51,104 bases of DNA from Negativicutes bacterium. GTDB lineage: Bacteria; Bacillota; Negativicutes; JAGPMH01. Both the position numbers and the translations under genes were made by a program. The DNA lies in the NCBI GenBank assembly GCA_018052945.1, contig JAGPMH010000010.1, positions 1 to 51,104 on the forward strand. The letters are read 5' to 3'. Shown here piece by piece: positions 27,093 to 35,850 of this stretch (positions are counted from its first letter, which is position 1; each line of letters starts with the position of its first letter). The notes under the pieces were generated by a model that did not search any database, had not been told where the DNA came from, and saw nothing but the letters and a program-made list of their open reading frames with translations.

Positions 27093-27896
27093 CTATAATT
27101 GTTCGTGCGATTTTGTTACTATACTTTGAATCAACTCAGCATCAATCTCAACTGAGACTACTTCTTCATTTCGAAGATATAGTAAGTATTCAATATTACC
27201 TTCCGGTCCTTTTACCGGTGAATAAGTTAGTGCTACTGGATTTAATTCATGTTCCACACAAAAATTCACAATATCAGTTATAACCTTAAGATGAATGTTA
27301 GAATCACGAACAACACCCTTTTTACCAACATTCTCTTTCCCAGCTTCAAATTGCGGTTTAATCAGCGCTACTATTTCTGCCTTTGGTGCCATTAAGACTT
27401 TTAATGGTAACAATACTTTTGTTAAAGAAATAAAAGCTACATCAATACTGGCAAACTCAATAAATTCACCAATATCCTCAAATTTCACATTTCTAATATT
27501 AGTTCTTTCCATATTTATTACTTTATCACTAGTCCGCAACGACCAAGCAAGCTGTCCATAGCCTACATCTATCGCATAAACTTTTTTTGCTCCATTTTGC
27601 AATGAACAATCAGTAAATCCACCGGTTGATGCACCAATATCAGCAACAACCTTATCCTTCAATTCGATCTGAAATTCTTTAATCGCTTTTGCTAACTTTA
27701 GACCGCCTCTACTAACATAACCAATATTATCACCAGTAACAACAATATTAGCTGTTGTTGGAACCAATGTACCGGCCTTATCAATTTTTTTATTGTCCAC
27801 AAATACTAAGCCAGCCATAATGGAACTTTTAGCTCGTTCCCTGCTAGAAACAAGATTTTTTTCTACTAACAAGACGTCTAAGCGCTCTTTTTTCAT
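27093..27896 (-). CDS. tlyA: TlyA-family rRNA 2'-O-methyltransferase
   Basis: 267 aa: an N-terminal S4 RNA-binding domain (RLDVLLVEKNLVSSRERAK) joined to an FtsJ-like methylase domain with the SAM motif DIGASTGGFTDC. Mycobacterial TlyA methylates ribose in 16S and 23S rRNA. Firmicute members (YqxC) are usually annotated as hemolysin-like, probably wrongly. It follows dxs by 9 bases, as in Bacillus. Confidence 0.92.
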   Translation of the reverse strand: MKKERLDVLLVEKNLVSSRERAKSSIMAGLVFVDNKKIDKAGTLVPTTANIVVTGDNIGYVSRGGLKLAKAIKEFQIELKDKVVADIGASTGGFTDCSLQNGAKKVYAIDVGYGQLAWSLRTSDKVINMERTNIRNVKFEDIGEFIEFASIDVAFISLTKVLLPLKVLMAPKAEIVALIKPQFEAGKENVGKKGVVRDSNIHLKVITDIVNFCVEHELNPVALTYSPVKGPEGNIEYLLYLRNEEVVSVEIDAELIQSIVTKSHEQL

Positions 27897-27905
27897 ATAT
27901 TCACC

Positions 27906-29777
27906 TTAATCTTTTAAAAACTCTATAGCCTTCTCTACTATTTTTTCTACTGACAAATTATAATTATCAAGCAGTTCTTGGCGTTTACCTTGCTCAATAA
28001 ATTTATCCGGTAGCCCTAACCTTAAAACTCTAACATCAAACATATTATTATCATTTATATATTCTAAAATAGCTGAGCCAAAGCCCCCTGCTAAAATATT
28101 ATCTTCTACTGTTATTAATTTTTTTGTTTGTTTACTGATATCATTAATTATTTTTTCATCTAACGGTTTAACAAATCGAGCATTAATAACCGAAGCATTA
28201 ATTCCTCTGGCAGCTAAAAGTTGACTAGCCTTGATACAATTATCTACCATCGCTCCAATGGCAAAAAAAGCTACATCAATGCCTTTACTTAAGATTTCGC
28301 TACTACCGATTTCAATAAACTTAGGTTTATCCGGTACTTCCACCCCAATTCCACAGCCTCTTGGATAACGAATAACAACTGGGGACTGATATTTTAATGC
28401 CGAATATAACATATCATTTAATTCACTTTCATCTTTTGGCGCCATAATTGTTACATTAGGCATATGCCTAATAAAGCTGAAATCAAAAACACCATGATGA
28501 GTAGGACCATCTTCACCAACTATCCCTGCTCTATCAAGCATTAAAACAACCGGTAAGTTTTGCAAGCAGACATCATGAATAATTTGATCATAGGCTCTTT
28601 GTGCAAAAGTTGAATATAAGGCCAAGACCGGCTTTTTCTTTTGACTAGCCAAGCCTGCAGCAACTGTTACTGCATGTTGTTCGGCAATTCCAACATCAAA
28701 AAATCGTGTTGGAAAAATTTCACCAAATTTTTTCAGGCCGGTTCCCTCAGGCATTGCTGCGGTAATTGCAACAATATCTTCATCTTCCATCGCTAAATTA
28801 ACTAAAGCTTTGCTAAAGACCGCAGTATAAGTTGGCTTTGAATTAGTTTTGATAATTTCTCCTGATTCAATACAAAACGGTCCCACACCATGAAATTTAT
28901 TAGATTTGTTTTCTGCCGGAACATACCCTTTTCCCTTTTGGGTTAAAACATGGATTAATACCGGTCCATTAATTGCTTTAGCTTTCTCTAAAACTTCACT
29001 TAATAATTCTATATTATGTCCATCAATTGGTCCTAAATAAGTAAAACCAAGATCTTCAAATAATTCTCCCGGAATTAATAAATAGCGCAAACTATCTTTT
29101 ACTCTTTCCACTGCATTAGCAACACTATCACCAATTGAAGGTATTTTTCTCAATAAAAATTCTAAATCATGTTTAACTTTATTATAAGTTGGTGCAGTAC
29201 GCATTTGTGATAAGTATTCCGATAAGGCCCCTACATTTTTATCAATTGACATCTCATTATCATTTAAAATGACAATCATATTTGTCCCTAAGTGTCCAGC
29301 GTTATTCAATGCCTCAAAAGCTTGTCCACCTGTTAAAGAGCCATCGCCAATCACTGCAATCACTTCATTATTCTGTCCCGAAATATCTCTAGCTAGCGCC
29401 ATTCCTAACGCAGCTGAAATGGATGTGCTAGAATGTCCGGTTCCAAAGCTATCGTATTCACTTTCACTGATTTTTGGAAAACCACTGAGACCATTTTTTT
29501 GTCTTAAAGTGTTAAATTTTTTTCTTCTACCGGTTATTATTTTGTGACAATAAGCTTGATGCCCAACATCCCAAATAATTTTATCTTCAGGCATATTAAA
29601 AACTTTATGTAACGCTAATGTTAATTCAACTACTCCTAAACTAGGTGCTAAGTGACCACCAGTTTTGGCAACAGTTTTAATAATTGTTTGTCTTATTTCT
29701 TCCGCCAAAACAATTAACTGCTCTTTTGATAGAGCCTTTAATTTGCTTGGCAAATCAATAGTATCAAGTATGCTCAA
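27906..29777 (-). CDS. dxs: 1-deoxy-D-xylulose-5-phosphate synthase
   Basis: First enzyme of the MEP isoprenoid pathway, condensing pyruvate and glyceraldehyde 3-phosphate with thiamine diphosphate. 623 aa, with VGHQAYCHKIITGRR, the TPP/Mg motif GDGSLTGG...NDN, and GIAEQHAVTVAAGLA in the pyrimidine domain. The start is TTG at 29777; AGGGAAGTG lies about 8 bases upstream. Its product feeds IspA, encoded just upstream. It has a probable own promoter. Confidence 0.97.
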   Translation of the reverse strand: MSILDTIDLPSKLKALSKEQLIVLAEEIRQTIIKTVAKTGGHLAPSLGVVELTLALHKVFNMPEDKIIWDVGHQAYCHKIITGRRKKFNTLRQKNGLSGFPKISESEYDSFGTGHSSTSISAALGMALARDISGQNNEVIAVIGDGSLTGGQAFEALNNAGHLGTNMIVILNDNEMSIDKNVGALSEYLSQMRTAPTYNKVKHDLEFLLRKIPSIGDSVANAVERVKDSLRYLLIPGELFEDLGFTYLGPIDGHNIELLSEVLEKAKAINGPVLIHVLTQKGKGYVPAENKSNKFHGVGPFCIESGEIIKTNSKPTYTAVFSKALVNLAMEDEDIVAITAAMPEGTGLKKFGEIFPTRFFDVGIAEQHAVTVAAGLASQKKKPVLALYSTFAQRAYDQIIHDVCLQNLPVVLMLDRAGIVGEDGPTHHGVFDFSFIRHMPNVTIMAPKDESELNDMLYSALKYQSPVVIRYPRGCGIGVEVPDKPKFIEIGSSEILSKGIDVAFFAIGAMVDNCIKASQLLAARGINASVINARFVKPLDEKIINDISKQTKKLITVEDNILAGGFGSAILEYINDNNMFDVRVLRLGLPDKFIEQGKRQELLDNYNLSVEKIVEKAIEFLKD

Positions 29778-29817
29778 AATAAGTCACTTCCCTAAAAAAT
29801 CTAAAAGCTATCATTAC

Positions 29818-29823
29818 ATTATA
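29818..29823 (-). promoter_or_regulatory. Possible -10 box of dxs
   Basis: TATAAT (in GATATAATG) on the minus strand, about 40 bases before the dxs start. The matching -35 (ATGAAA at 17 bases) is poor. Confidence 0.5.
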
Positions 29824-29845
29824 TCATGCTAATAATTATTTTTCA

Positions 29846-30292
29846 TTATTTAACAAAAAAACATCCTACAACAAAGCCCAACACTGCTCCGGCAATTACT
29901 TCTAGTTGAGTATGCCCTAATAATTCTTTTAAACTTATGTCATCGATAGTGTGTTCTACCCTTAATTGTCTAACAATCCGATTTATTGCTTTAGCATGCT
30001 TACCGGCTGCTTGTCTTACCCCAGTCGCATCATACATAACAACTAATGTAAACACAACAACAATTGCAAAAAGTTCTGAATTAACTCCTGCCTTTTTTCC
30101 AACTGCCGTTGCCAAGCCTACAACTAAAGCTGTATGAGAACTCGGCATTCCGCCAGAGCCCACTAACCGTTCAATATTAAACTCTTTGTACTTGTAACAA
30201 TCGTACACGGTTTTTAAAAATTGCGCTATCGCCCACGCTAAAATAGCCGCCATAAAAACCTCATTATTAATCAGATCTGTTAAAAAGTCCAT
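29846..30292 (-). CDS. Divergent PAP2 family protein (YuiD-like, DUF212)
   Basis: 148-aa membrane protein with about four hydrophobic segments and the family motifs GGMPSSHTALVVGLATAVG (about 46-64) and HTQLEVIAGAVLGFVVG. Members are distant relatives of acid phosphatase/vanadium haloperoxidases. The SGGMPSSH box corresponds to a phosphatase motif. A role in polyprenyl-phosphate or phospholipid dephosphorylation is plausible because it lies between ispA and dxs, but this is inference. Confidence 0.85.
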   Translation of the reverse strand: MDFLTDLINNEVFMAAILAWAIAQFLKTVYDCYKYKEFNIERLVGSGGMPSSHTALVVGLATAVGKKAGVNSELFAIVVVFTLVVMYDATGVRQAAGKHAKAINRIVRQLRVEHTIDDISLKELLGHTQLEVIAGAVLGFVVGCFFVK

Positions 30293-30301
30293 ACTGCACC
30301 T

Positions 30302-31177
30302 CTATTTATCTCTCACTAATAATTTTTCCGCAAAGTTTTTTAACAATTTGGCATTATCTCCAAAATCAGCTAAACATTCAATCGCATTGTTAACTGCTAC
30401 TTGTGCCATCTTCTTTGCTTCTTCGACCGAGTATAAGGTAACAAACGTAGCTTTATTATTTTTTTCATCACTGCCTACCGGTTTACCAATTTTTTCTTGT
30501 TCGCCGACTGCATCTAAAATATCGTCTGTTATCTGAAAAGCCAGACCATAGAATTTCGAAAATTGTACTAACATTTCAAGTTGTTTAGGATTTGCTCCGG
30601 CAATCATTCCACCAGCTTTTATAGCCGCTGTAAATAAGGCTCCGGTTTTGGCATTATGCATCAACTGTAATTTTTCCAAAGGAATGTTTTGTCCTTCAGA
30701 TTGCATGTCCAAAACTTGACCACCAACCATCCCACTCGGCCCTGCTGCTTTTGCAATTTCTGCAACAACAGCTACCAAAGTTTGAGGTTGAACATCTTTT
30801 TGTGCCAACATTACTTCAAAGGAAAGCGTCAATAAAGCATCACCAGCCAAAATTGCAATTGCTTCATCATAAACTTTATGATTGGTAAGCTTCCCACGAC
30901 GATAATCATCATTGTCCATTGCCGGCAAATCATCATGGATTAAAGAATAAGTATGAATCATTTCCATTCCACAAGCAATATTTAAGTAATTTTCCCCTTG
31001 TTTACCTAAAGCCTCTACTGCAGCCATCAATAATAGCGGTCTTAATCTCTTACCGCCGGCAAAAATACTATACCGCATTGACTCATATATTATCGGCGCT
31101 AATTCACTCTCTACCGGAATGAATTTATCTAAAGCCGCATCAATTACTGCAATTTTTTCATTATAACTAGTATTCAT
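30302..31177 (-). CDS. ispA: Geranylgeranyl/farnesyl diphosphate synthase
   Basis: Short-chain polyprenyl diphosphate synthase, 291 aa. First Asp-rich motif DDLPAMD (82-88, DDxxxxD type), second motif QITDDILD (about 215-222), plus GGKRLRP. Makes C15 (possibly C20) precursors for undecaprenyl phosphate and quinones. xseB lies 2 bases upstream. Confidence 0.93.
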   Translation of the reverse strand: MNTSYNEKIAVIDAALDKFIPVESELAPIIYESMRYSIFAGGKRLRPLLLMAAVEALGKQGENYLNIACGMEMIHTYSLIHDDLPAMDNDDYRRGKLTNHKVYDEAIAILAGDALLTLSFEVMLAQKDVQPQTLVAVVAEIAKAAGPSGMVGGQVLDMQSEGQNIPLEKLQLMHNAKTGALFTAAIKAGGMIAGANPKQLEMLVQFSKFYGLAFQITDDILDAVGEQEKIGKPVGSDEKNNKATFVTLYSVEEAKKMAQVAVNNAIECLADFGDNAKLLKNFAEKLLVRDK

Positions 31178-31179
31178 TG

Positions 31180-31416
31180 TTATTCCTCACTAAAATTTAA
31201 TTTATTTTGCACCAATCCAGTTTTATCTTCTTTTAAGATTATATCAATTTCCTGCTCTGCTATTTCTAATTTTTCAATGCAGTTTTTTGCTAACATCATA
31301 CCTTCACCGTATTTTTTCACCATATCTTCTAATGAAACATTGCCTTGTTCTAATTCTTTAATTATTAGCTCCAATTGCTCCATATTATTTTCAAAAGTAT
31401 TCTTTTTCTTACCCAT
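31180..31416 (-). CDS. xseB: Exodeoxyribonuclease VII small subunit
   Basis: 78 aa, all-helical: TFENNMEQLELIIKELEQGNVSLEDMVKKYGEGM is the family core (the first part is shared by nearly all XseB). Binds XseA to form the single-strand exonuclease. 15 bases after xseA. Confidence 0.95.
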   Translation of the reverse strand: MGKKKNTFENNMEQLELIIKELEQGNVSLEDMVKKYGEGMMLAKNCIEKLEIAEQEIDIILKEDKTGLVQNKLNFSEE

Positions 31417-31431
31417 TTATTTTTCCACCTA

Positions 31432-32625
31432 CTATTTTTTTATTATTTTTCCCAAAACACAACCATCTTTAAAAGTAATTTTTATCATTTGATTATCTAA
31501 AATTCGTTCTTTACTCTTTATAATTTCACCTGTTTTTTCATCATTAATGATTGAATATCCGCGTTGTAAAATATTTAAAGGATTTAAAATACTCAACTTT
31601 TCCAAATCATTAGTAATATTATTTTTATAATCAGTAATAATTTTATCTTTAATTGTTGTTATTTTTTCTAATTGTCGATCAAGTAATAATCTTTTTTCTT
31701 CGATACTTTTTAGCGGATATTTAAAATAATTATTTTCAAGCAATAAATTTAATTTATTTTTTTTATCTTTGATATTTTTTTCTGCTATCATTTGTAAGTT
31801 TTTTTCTAAACTATTAATATAGCGCGACAATTCTTTGACATCAGGGACAGCAATTTCAGCAGCATTAGAAGGTGTAGCTGCTCGAACATCTGCAACAAAA
31901 TCTGTTAAGGTAAAATCAGTTTCATGACCAACCGCCGAAATAGTAGGGATTTTAGATTTAAAAATTGCTCTTACCAGTTTTTCGTCATTAAAGGCCGCTA
32001 AATCTTCAATTGAACCGCCACCCCTTGCCACAATAATTAAGTCGACCGGAAATTTTGTATTAAAGATTTCTAACGCTTTAATAATTTGCTGTGGTGCTTC
32101 ATTTCCTTGAACTTGAACGGGGTATAAACAAATTGCAGTAGATTGACATCTTGCTTTTAATACTTTCATAATATCCTTTATTACTGCACCCGTAGCCGAA
32201 GTAATAACGCCAATTTTCTGTGGTAAAAACGGTAATTTTTTCTTATATTTCAGGTCAAAAAGCCCTTCTTTAGTGAATTGTTCTTTTAATCTATTATAGG
32301 CTAACGCTATTTCACCAATGCCTTCAGCAAATAAACTTTCAATATAAAGCTGATACTGTCCGTCTCTTTCAAAAACAGTAACATAACCACTAGCTACAAC
32401 TTCCATCCCATTTTGTGGAATGAATTTTAAAAATTGAGCATTACCTTTAAACATTACAGCCTTAATACTAGCACTATTGTCTTTTAAGGTTAAATAACAA
32501 TGACCAGAAAAATGTTTTTTAAAATTTGAAACTTCACCTTTTATTAGTACTCTTTGTAGTATTTCATTATTATCAAAACAACTTTTTATATATTTTGTTA
32601 TTTCAGTTACACTTTGAATGCTCAA
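31432..32625 (-). CDS. xseA: Exodeoxyribonuclease VII large subunit
   Basis: Catalytic subunit degrading single-stranded DNA from both ends. 397 aa: N-terminal OB fold (RVLIKGEVSNFKKH, about 20-100), a nuclease domain with RGGGSIEDL and AVGHETDFTLTDFVAD, then a coiled-coil tail that binds XseB. The start is TTG at 32625, 6 bases after AAGGAGGAGC. In Bacillus folD lies between nusB and xseA; here it is missing and replaced by a terminator. Confidence 0.96.
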   Translation of the reverse strand: MSIQSVTEITKYIKSCFDNNEILQRVLIKGEVSNFKKHFSGHCYLTLKDNSASIKAVMFKGNAQFLKFIPQNGMEVVASGYVTVFERDGQYQLYIESLFAEGIGEIALAYNRLKEQFTKEGLFDLKYKKKLPFLPQKIGVITSATGAVIKDIMKVLKARCQSTAICLYPVQVQGNEAPQQIIKALEIFNTKFPVDLIIVARGGGSIEDLAAFNDEKLVRAIFKSKIPTISAVGHETDFTLTDFVADVRAATPSNAAEIAVPDVKELSRYINSLEKNLQMIAEKNIKDKKNKLNLLLENNYFKYPLKSIEEKRLLLDRQLEKITTIKDKIITDYKNNITNDLEKLSILNPLNILQRGYSIINDEKTGEIIKSKERILDNQMIKITFKDGCVLGKIIKK

Positions 32626-32663
32626 AATGCTCCTCCTTATTATGTTTTATCTTATAATAACAT

Positions 32664-32693
32664 ATAAAAAAAAACTAGAGCAAACGTCTAGTT
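32664..32693 (-). terminator. Terminator after nusB
   Basis: Stem AACTAGA / TCTAGTT with a 7-base loop followed by about nine T on the minus strand. It starts about 10 bases past the nusB stop. xseA therefore needs its own promoter; TATTAT/TATAAG sequences just downstream could serve as its -10. Confidence 0.85.
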
Positions 32694-32702
32694 TCTATTA
32701 GA

Positions 32703-33110
32703 TCATTTATCCTTTTTTATCAAAGCCCCTAAAATTCCATTGACAAAGCGACTTGATTCATCAGAGCCAAAAATCTTTGCTATCTCAATAGCTTCATTTA
32801 TGATAATTTTGGGAGCAGTATCTTCTGAATTAAATTTCAATTCATATACTGCCATTCTTACAATATTACGATCAACAGCAGCCATACGCTCTATTTTCCA
32901 ATCATTAGAAACCGTTTTAATAGTTGCATCAATCGCCTCAAGATTAGCAATTGTTCCCTTTATAATTTCCCTAGTAAATAAAATTGATTGTTGATTCAAT
33001 CCTTTAGTTTCTTTTATTAACATCTCAATTAAATTTTCATCATCATTTTTTGTAAAATCAAATTGAAATAATGCTTGCAACGCAATCTCTCGAGCTTTTC
33101 TCCGACTCAT
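32703..33110 (-). CDS. nusB: Transcription antitermination factor NusB
   Basis: 135-aa all-helical protein that with NusE (S10) binds boxA RNA in rRNA operons. Begins MSRRKAREIALQALFQFDF and ends with the conserved INEAIEIAKIFGSDESSRFVNGILGAL-type region (only partly quoted elsewhere). Downstream of the Asp23/AmaP genes, matching the yqhY-nusB neighbourhood of Bacillus. Confidence 0.96.
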   Translation of the reverse strand: MSRRKAREIALQALFQFDFTKNDDENLIEMLIKETKGLNQQSILFTREIIKGTIANLEAIDATIKTVSNDWKIERMAAVDRNIVRMAVYELKFNSEDTAPKIIINEAIEIAKIFGSDESSRFVNGILGALIKKDK

Positions 33111-33141
33111 ACATGTTCCTCTTTTCTCATTACACTTTCAT

Positions 33142-33180
33142 AAGATAAACCTTTAAGGAATAACCTTAAAGGTTTATCTT
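33142..33180. terminator. Perfect hairpin after the DUF2273 gene
   Basis: Perfect 17-base arms (AAGATAAACCTTTAAGG and complement) around a 5-base loop, starting one base past the DUF2273 stop. The minus-strand 3' arm is U-rich (GGTTTATCTT) but the tract is short. On the plus strand it is followed by TTTAAC. It probably terminates or attenuates the asp23-amaP-DUF2273 message before nusB. Confidence 0.75.
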
Positions 33181-33181
33181 T

Positions 33182-33409
33182 TTAACGCCAAAAATTATTA
33201 GGTAATATTTTTTGTAGTATTTCCATAAAGTCTTCACTTTTATCAAATTTACGTCCTAAGATATAACCGATAAAACCACAAATAGCAATAAATAAAGTGT
33301 TAAAAAAGCCAAATAAAATTATCATTATCGCCATTAAAACACCAAAGAAAGCCCCTGTTATTTTACCGCAATGCTGTTGCCAAACCTCTTTGAAATATTC
33401 CCAATTCAT
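33182..33409 (-). CDS. DUF2273 small membrane protein
   Basis: 75 aa with two hydrophobic segments (about 18-34 and 36-52) separated by a short turn, then a charged tail (GRKFDKSEDF). Matches DUF2273, which regularly occurs next to Asp23 and AmaP genes in Firmicutes. In Staphylococcus the corresponding small membrane proteins are in the asp23 operon; function is unknown. Last gene of the three-gene module here. Confidence 0.85.
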   Translation of the reverse strand: MNWEYFKEVWQQHCGKITGAFFGVLMAIMIILFGFFNTLFIAICGFIGYILGRKFDKSEDFMEILQKILPNNFWR

Positions 33410-33429
33410 AACTTTCTCCTCTTTTCAGA

Positions 33430-33993
33430 CTAAACGACCCGACTTTTTTGTATCGTCACATTAGAAATATTAACTACAAAAACGTCAATATCAACATCAC
33501 TAATTCCCACAATATCTTTTAATGAAGTTCTGATTTTAGTCTGGATTTTATCAGAAATATCAACAACATTACACTCAGGACTAACAACCAATTTAACACT
33601 AATTTTCAGTGTATCAGACTCATTTTTCTTTAGTTTAACATTTTTAATTTTTACTTTCACTTCTTTGATGCCACTAATATGTTTTATTAACTTCTCCAAC
33701 ATATTTTTAAGTCCATCTAATGCAATATTAACTTTTCCAAACTCCGAAAATAATATTAATGCATCTTTAGACTGCTCTGATGTTGAAGAAAAAAAACTAA
33801 AAAATAGTCCAAAAGAAATAATCAAAGTTAACACTGCTGAAATTAGCAGTTCCCAGCCATTAAGTAAATATAAAAAGTTTGACCATAACAAGTCAATGGG
33901 TAAAACTCCAGTATAAACAAATAAAATGCTACCTGCCTCAACCATAATAAATAGTGTAAACACCATTAAAATGATTTTTTTAATGATTGTCAT
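33430..33993 (-). CDS. amaP: Alkaline shock response membrane anchor protein AmaP
   Basis: 187 aa: two N-terminal membrane segments (about 6-28 and 47-69), then a cytoplasmic domain (about 85-180) with a DUF322-like pattern of alternating beta strands. AmaP anchors Asp23 at the membrane in staphylococci. Its position between the Asp23 gene and DUF2273 supports this. The start at ATG 33993 is 16 bases after the asp23-like stop. Confidence 0.85.
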   Translation of the reverse strand: MTIIKKIILMVFTLFIMVEAGSILFVYTGVLPIDLLWSNFLYLLNGWELLISAVLTLIISFGLFFSFFSSTSEQSKDALILFSEFGKVNIALDGLKNMLEKLIKHISGIKEVKVKIKNVKLKKNESDTLKISVKLVVSPECNVVDISDKIQTKIRTSLKDIVGISDVDIDVFVVNISNVTIQKSRVV

Positions 33994-34009
33994 CTAAAAA
34001 ACTCACATC

Positions 34010-34396
34010 CTAACGAACTCTTACATCTTCAACTTCTTCACTTACAAAGCCAACACCTTGGACATGAACATTTACTTCTACCACTTCTAAGCCAGTCATA
34101 TTTTCAATTGCCGATTTAACCTTTTCTTGAACTGTTAAAGCAATATCAGGAATCCTAACGCCATACTCTACAATTATATATAAGTCTACTGCCGCTTCTT
34201 TTTCTCCAACTTCCACTTTAACACCTTTAGAAAAATTCTTTTTGCCAAGCATTTCAGCAATTCCGCCAACTAATCCGCCACTCATACCTGCAATACCATT
34301 AACTTCAGTTGCTGCTAAACCTGCAATAGTACCCACAACTTCATCAGCAATACGAACTGTACCAATACCAAATTTTTCTACTTTTTTATTATCCAT
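34010..34396 (-). CDS. Asp23/Gls24 family envelope stress protein
   Basis: 128 aa with the family pattern GTVRIADEVVGTIAGLAATEVNG (about 13-35, only its first half diagnostic) and GVRIPDIALTVQEKVKSAIE. Asp23 coats the inner face of the membrane via AmaP and is linked to alkaline and cell-wall stress. In Bacillus the relative next to nusB is YqhY. First gene of the module, with a good promoter and GGAGG ribosome site. Confidence 0.92.
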   Translation of the reverse strand: MDNKKVEKFGIGTVRIADEVVGTIAGLAATEVNGIAGMSGGLVGGIAEMLGKKNFSKGVKVEVGEKEAAVDLYIIVEYGVRIPDIALTVQEKVKSAIENMTGLEVVEVNVHVQGVGFVSEEVEDVRVR

Positions 34397-34449
34397 GATA
34401 ACAACCTCCAGAATTAATATAGTCTTGCAAATACCTCTTGTTTGAATTA

Positions 34450-34478
34450 ATTATAGCAAATTCAATTATACATTACAA
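34450..34478 (-). promoter_or_regulatory. Promoter of the asp23-like operon
   Basis: Minus-strand -35 TTGTAA (34473-34478), 17-base spacer, -10 TATAAT (34450-34455) with TGn extension. Both hexamers and spacing equal those of the rplS promoter. No SigB-type sequence (GTTTAA...GGGTAT) is visible here, so vegetative expression is inferred. Confidence 0.8.
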
Positions 34479-34514
34479 ATAAATAATTTCTAATTACTTA
34501 CAATAGCTGCATAC

Positions 34515-34551
34515 AATGTAAAACACCCTTTTTTCAAGGGTGTTTTACATT
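34515..34551 (-). terminator. Terminator of the pur operon (after purD)
   Basis: Perfect 16-base arms (AATGTAAAACACCCTT and complement) with a 5-base loop, 9 bases past the purD stop. The 3' arm itself ends in TTTTACATT on the minus strand. Confidence 0.85.
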
Positions 34552-34559
34552 AAAAAATA

Positions 34560-35834
34560 TTATTTTAAACGCTGTAACGCTCTTTGTGCAATATCTTTGC
34601 GATAATGTCTGCCTTCAAAATTAATTTTTTCAACTCCAGCATAAGCTTTTTGAACCGCCGCTTTAATATCAGTATCATAAGCTGTAACCCCAAGGACTCT
34701 TCCGCCATTAGTAGTAAAGCCTTCTGGGGTTTTTGCTGTACCAGCATGAAACACTAACGTCCCAGCAGCTTCCGCTGCGTCAATCCCTGTAATTAAATCA
34801 CCTTTTTTGTATTCACCAGGATACCCACCAGCTGACATTACTACACAAACAGCAGCACCATTTTTCCATAAAATGTTGCAATCTGCCAACTTGCCATCAA
34901 TACAAGCTAACATAATCTCCACTAAATCGCTATCTAGTAATGGTAAAACAACTTGCGTTTCCGGATCACCAAAGCGAGCATTAAATTCGATTACTTTAGG
35001 CCCCTCGGCAGTAATAATTAAGCCAGCATATAAGCACCCGCAGTACTTACGGCTTTCGGCCTTCATTGCCATAATAGTTGGATTTAAAATTGTTTTTTGA
35101 ACTTCTGCTAATAATTCAGCCGTAATAATTGGGGCTGGGGCATAAGTACCCATGCCACCAGTATTTAAACCTTCATCATTATCAAAAATTCTTTTATGAT
35201 CTTGCGCTGAAATCATTGGTACAATTGTTTCACCATCAGTAAAGGTTAAAATTGAAGCTTCTTCCCCTACTAAAAATTCTTCAATAACTACTTTATGACC
35301 AGCACTACCAAAAGCTTTGTCGCACATAATGCTATCAATTGCTTCAGTCGCTTCCGCTATTGTTTGTGCAATAATAACACCTTTGCCGGCAGCCAAACCA
35401 TCAGCTTTAATAACTATTGGTGCACCTAATTCATTGACATATTTTTTAGCAAGTTCCGCTTCTTCAAAAACCTCAAACCGTGCTGTTGGGATATCATATT
35501 TTTTCATTAACCATTTTGAAAAAGCTTTCGAACCTTCAATTTCAGCCGCAACTTTAGTTGGACCAAACGCTTTTAACCCAACTTCAGCAAGTTCATCTAC
35601 CAAACCATTAGTAAGCGGAACTTCAGGGCCAACAATAGTCAAGTCTATTTTATTATCTAGTGCAAATTTTACAATTTCTTGATTATTATTAATATCAAGG
35701 TTAATACAATCTGCTAACAATGCAATGCCAGGATTACCTGGAATTGCATATATTTTTTCCACTTTTGAGTTTTGCGATACTTTCCATGCTAAAGTATGTT
35801 CACGACCGCCACTACCAATTATTAAAACTTTCAC
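34560..35834 (-). CDS. purD: Phosphoribosylamine-glycine ligase
   Basis: ATP-grasp enzyme joining glycine to phosphoribosylamine (GAR synthetase), step 2 of purine synthesis. 424 aa; begins MKVLIIGSGGREHTLAWK; contains EEFLVGEEASIL and EFNARFGDPETQ. The start is GTG 35834 after AGGGGTGG. Last gene of the purECFMNHD operon and followed by its terminator. Confidence 0.97.
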   Translation of the reverse strand: MKVLIIGSGGREHTLAWKVSQNSKVEKIYAIPGNPGIALLADCINLDINNNQEIVKFALDNKIDLTIVGPEVPLTNGLVDELAEVGLKAFGPTKVAAEIEGSKAFSKWLMKKYDIPTARFEVFEEAELAKKYVNELGAPIVIKADGLAAGKGVIIAQTIAEATEAIDSIMCDKAFGSAGHKVVIEEFLVGEEASILTFTDGETIVPMISAQDHKRIFDNDEGLNTGGMGTYAPAPIITAELLAEVQKTILNPTIMAMKAESRKYCGCLYAGLIITAEGPKVIEFNARFGDPETQVVLPLLDSDLVEIMLACIDGKLADCNILWKNGAAVCVVMSAGGYPGEYKKGDLITGIDAAEAAGTLVFHAGTAKTPEGFTTNGGRVLGVTAYDTDIKAAVQKAYAGVEKINFEGRHYRKDIAQRALQRLK

Positions 35835-35850
35835 ACTGCCACCCCTATTT

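Noticed and set aside
35317-35682. 121-codon plus-strand open frame opposite purD
   Set aside because: Antisense shadow of purD, with a composition typical of reversed coding sequence and no start signal.
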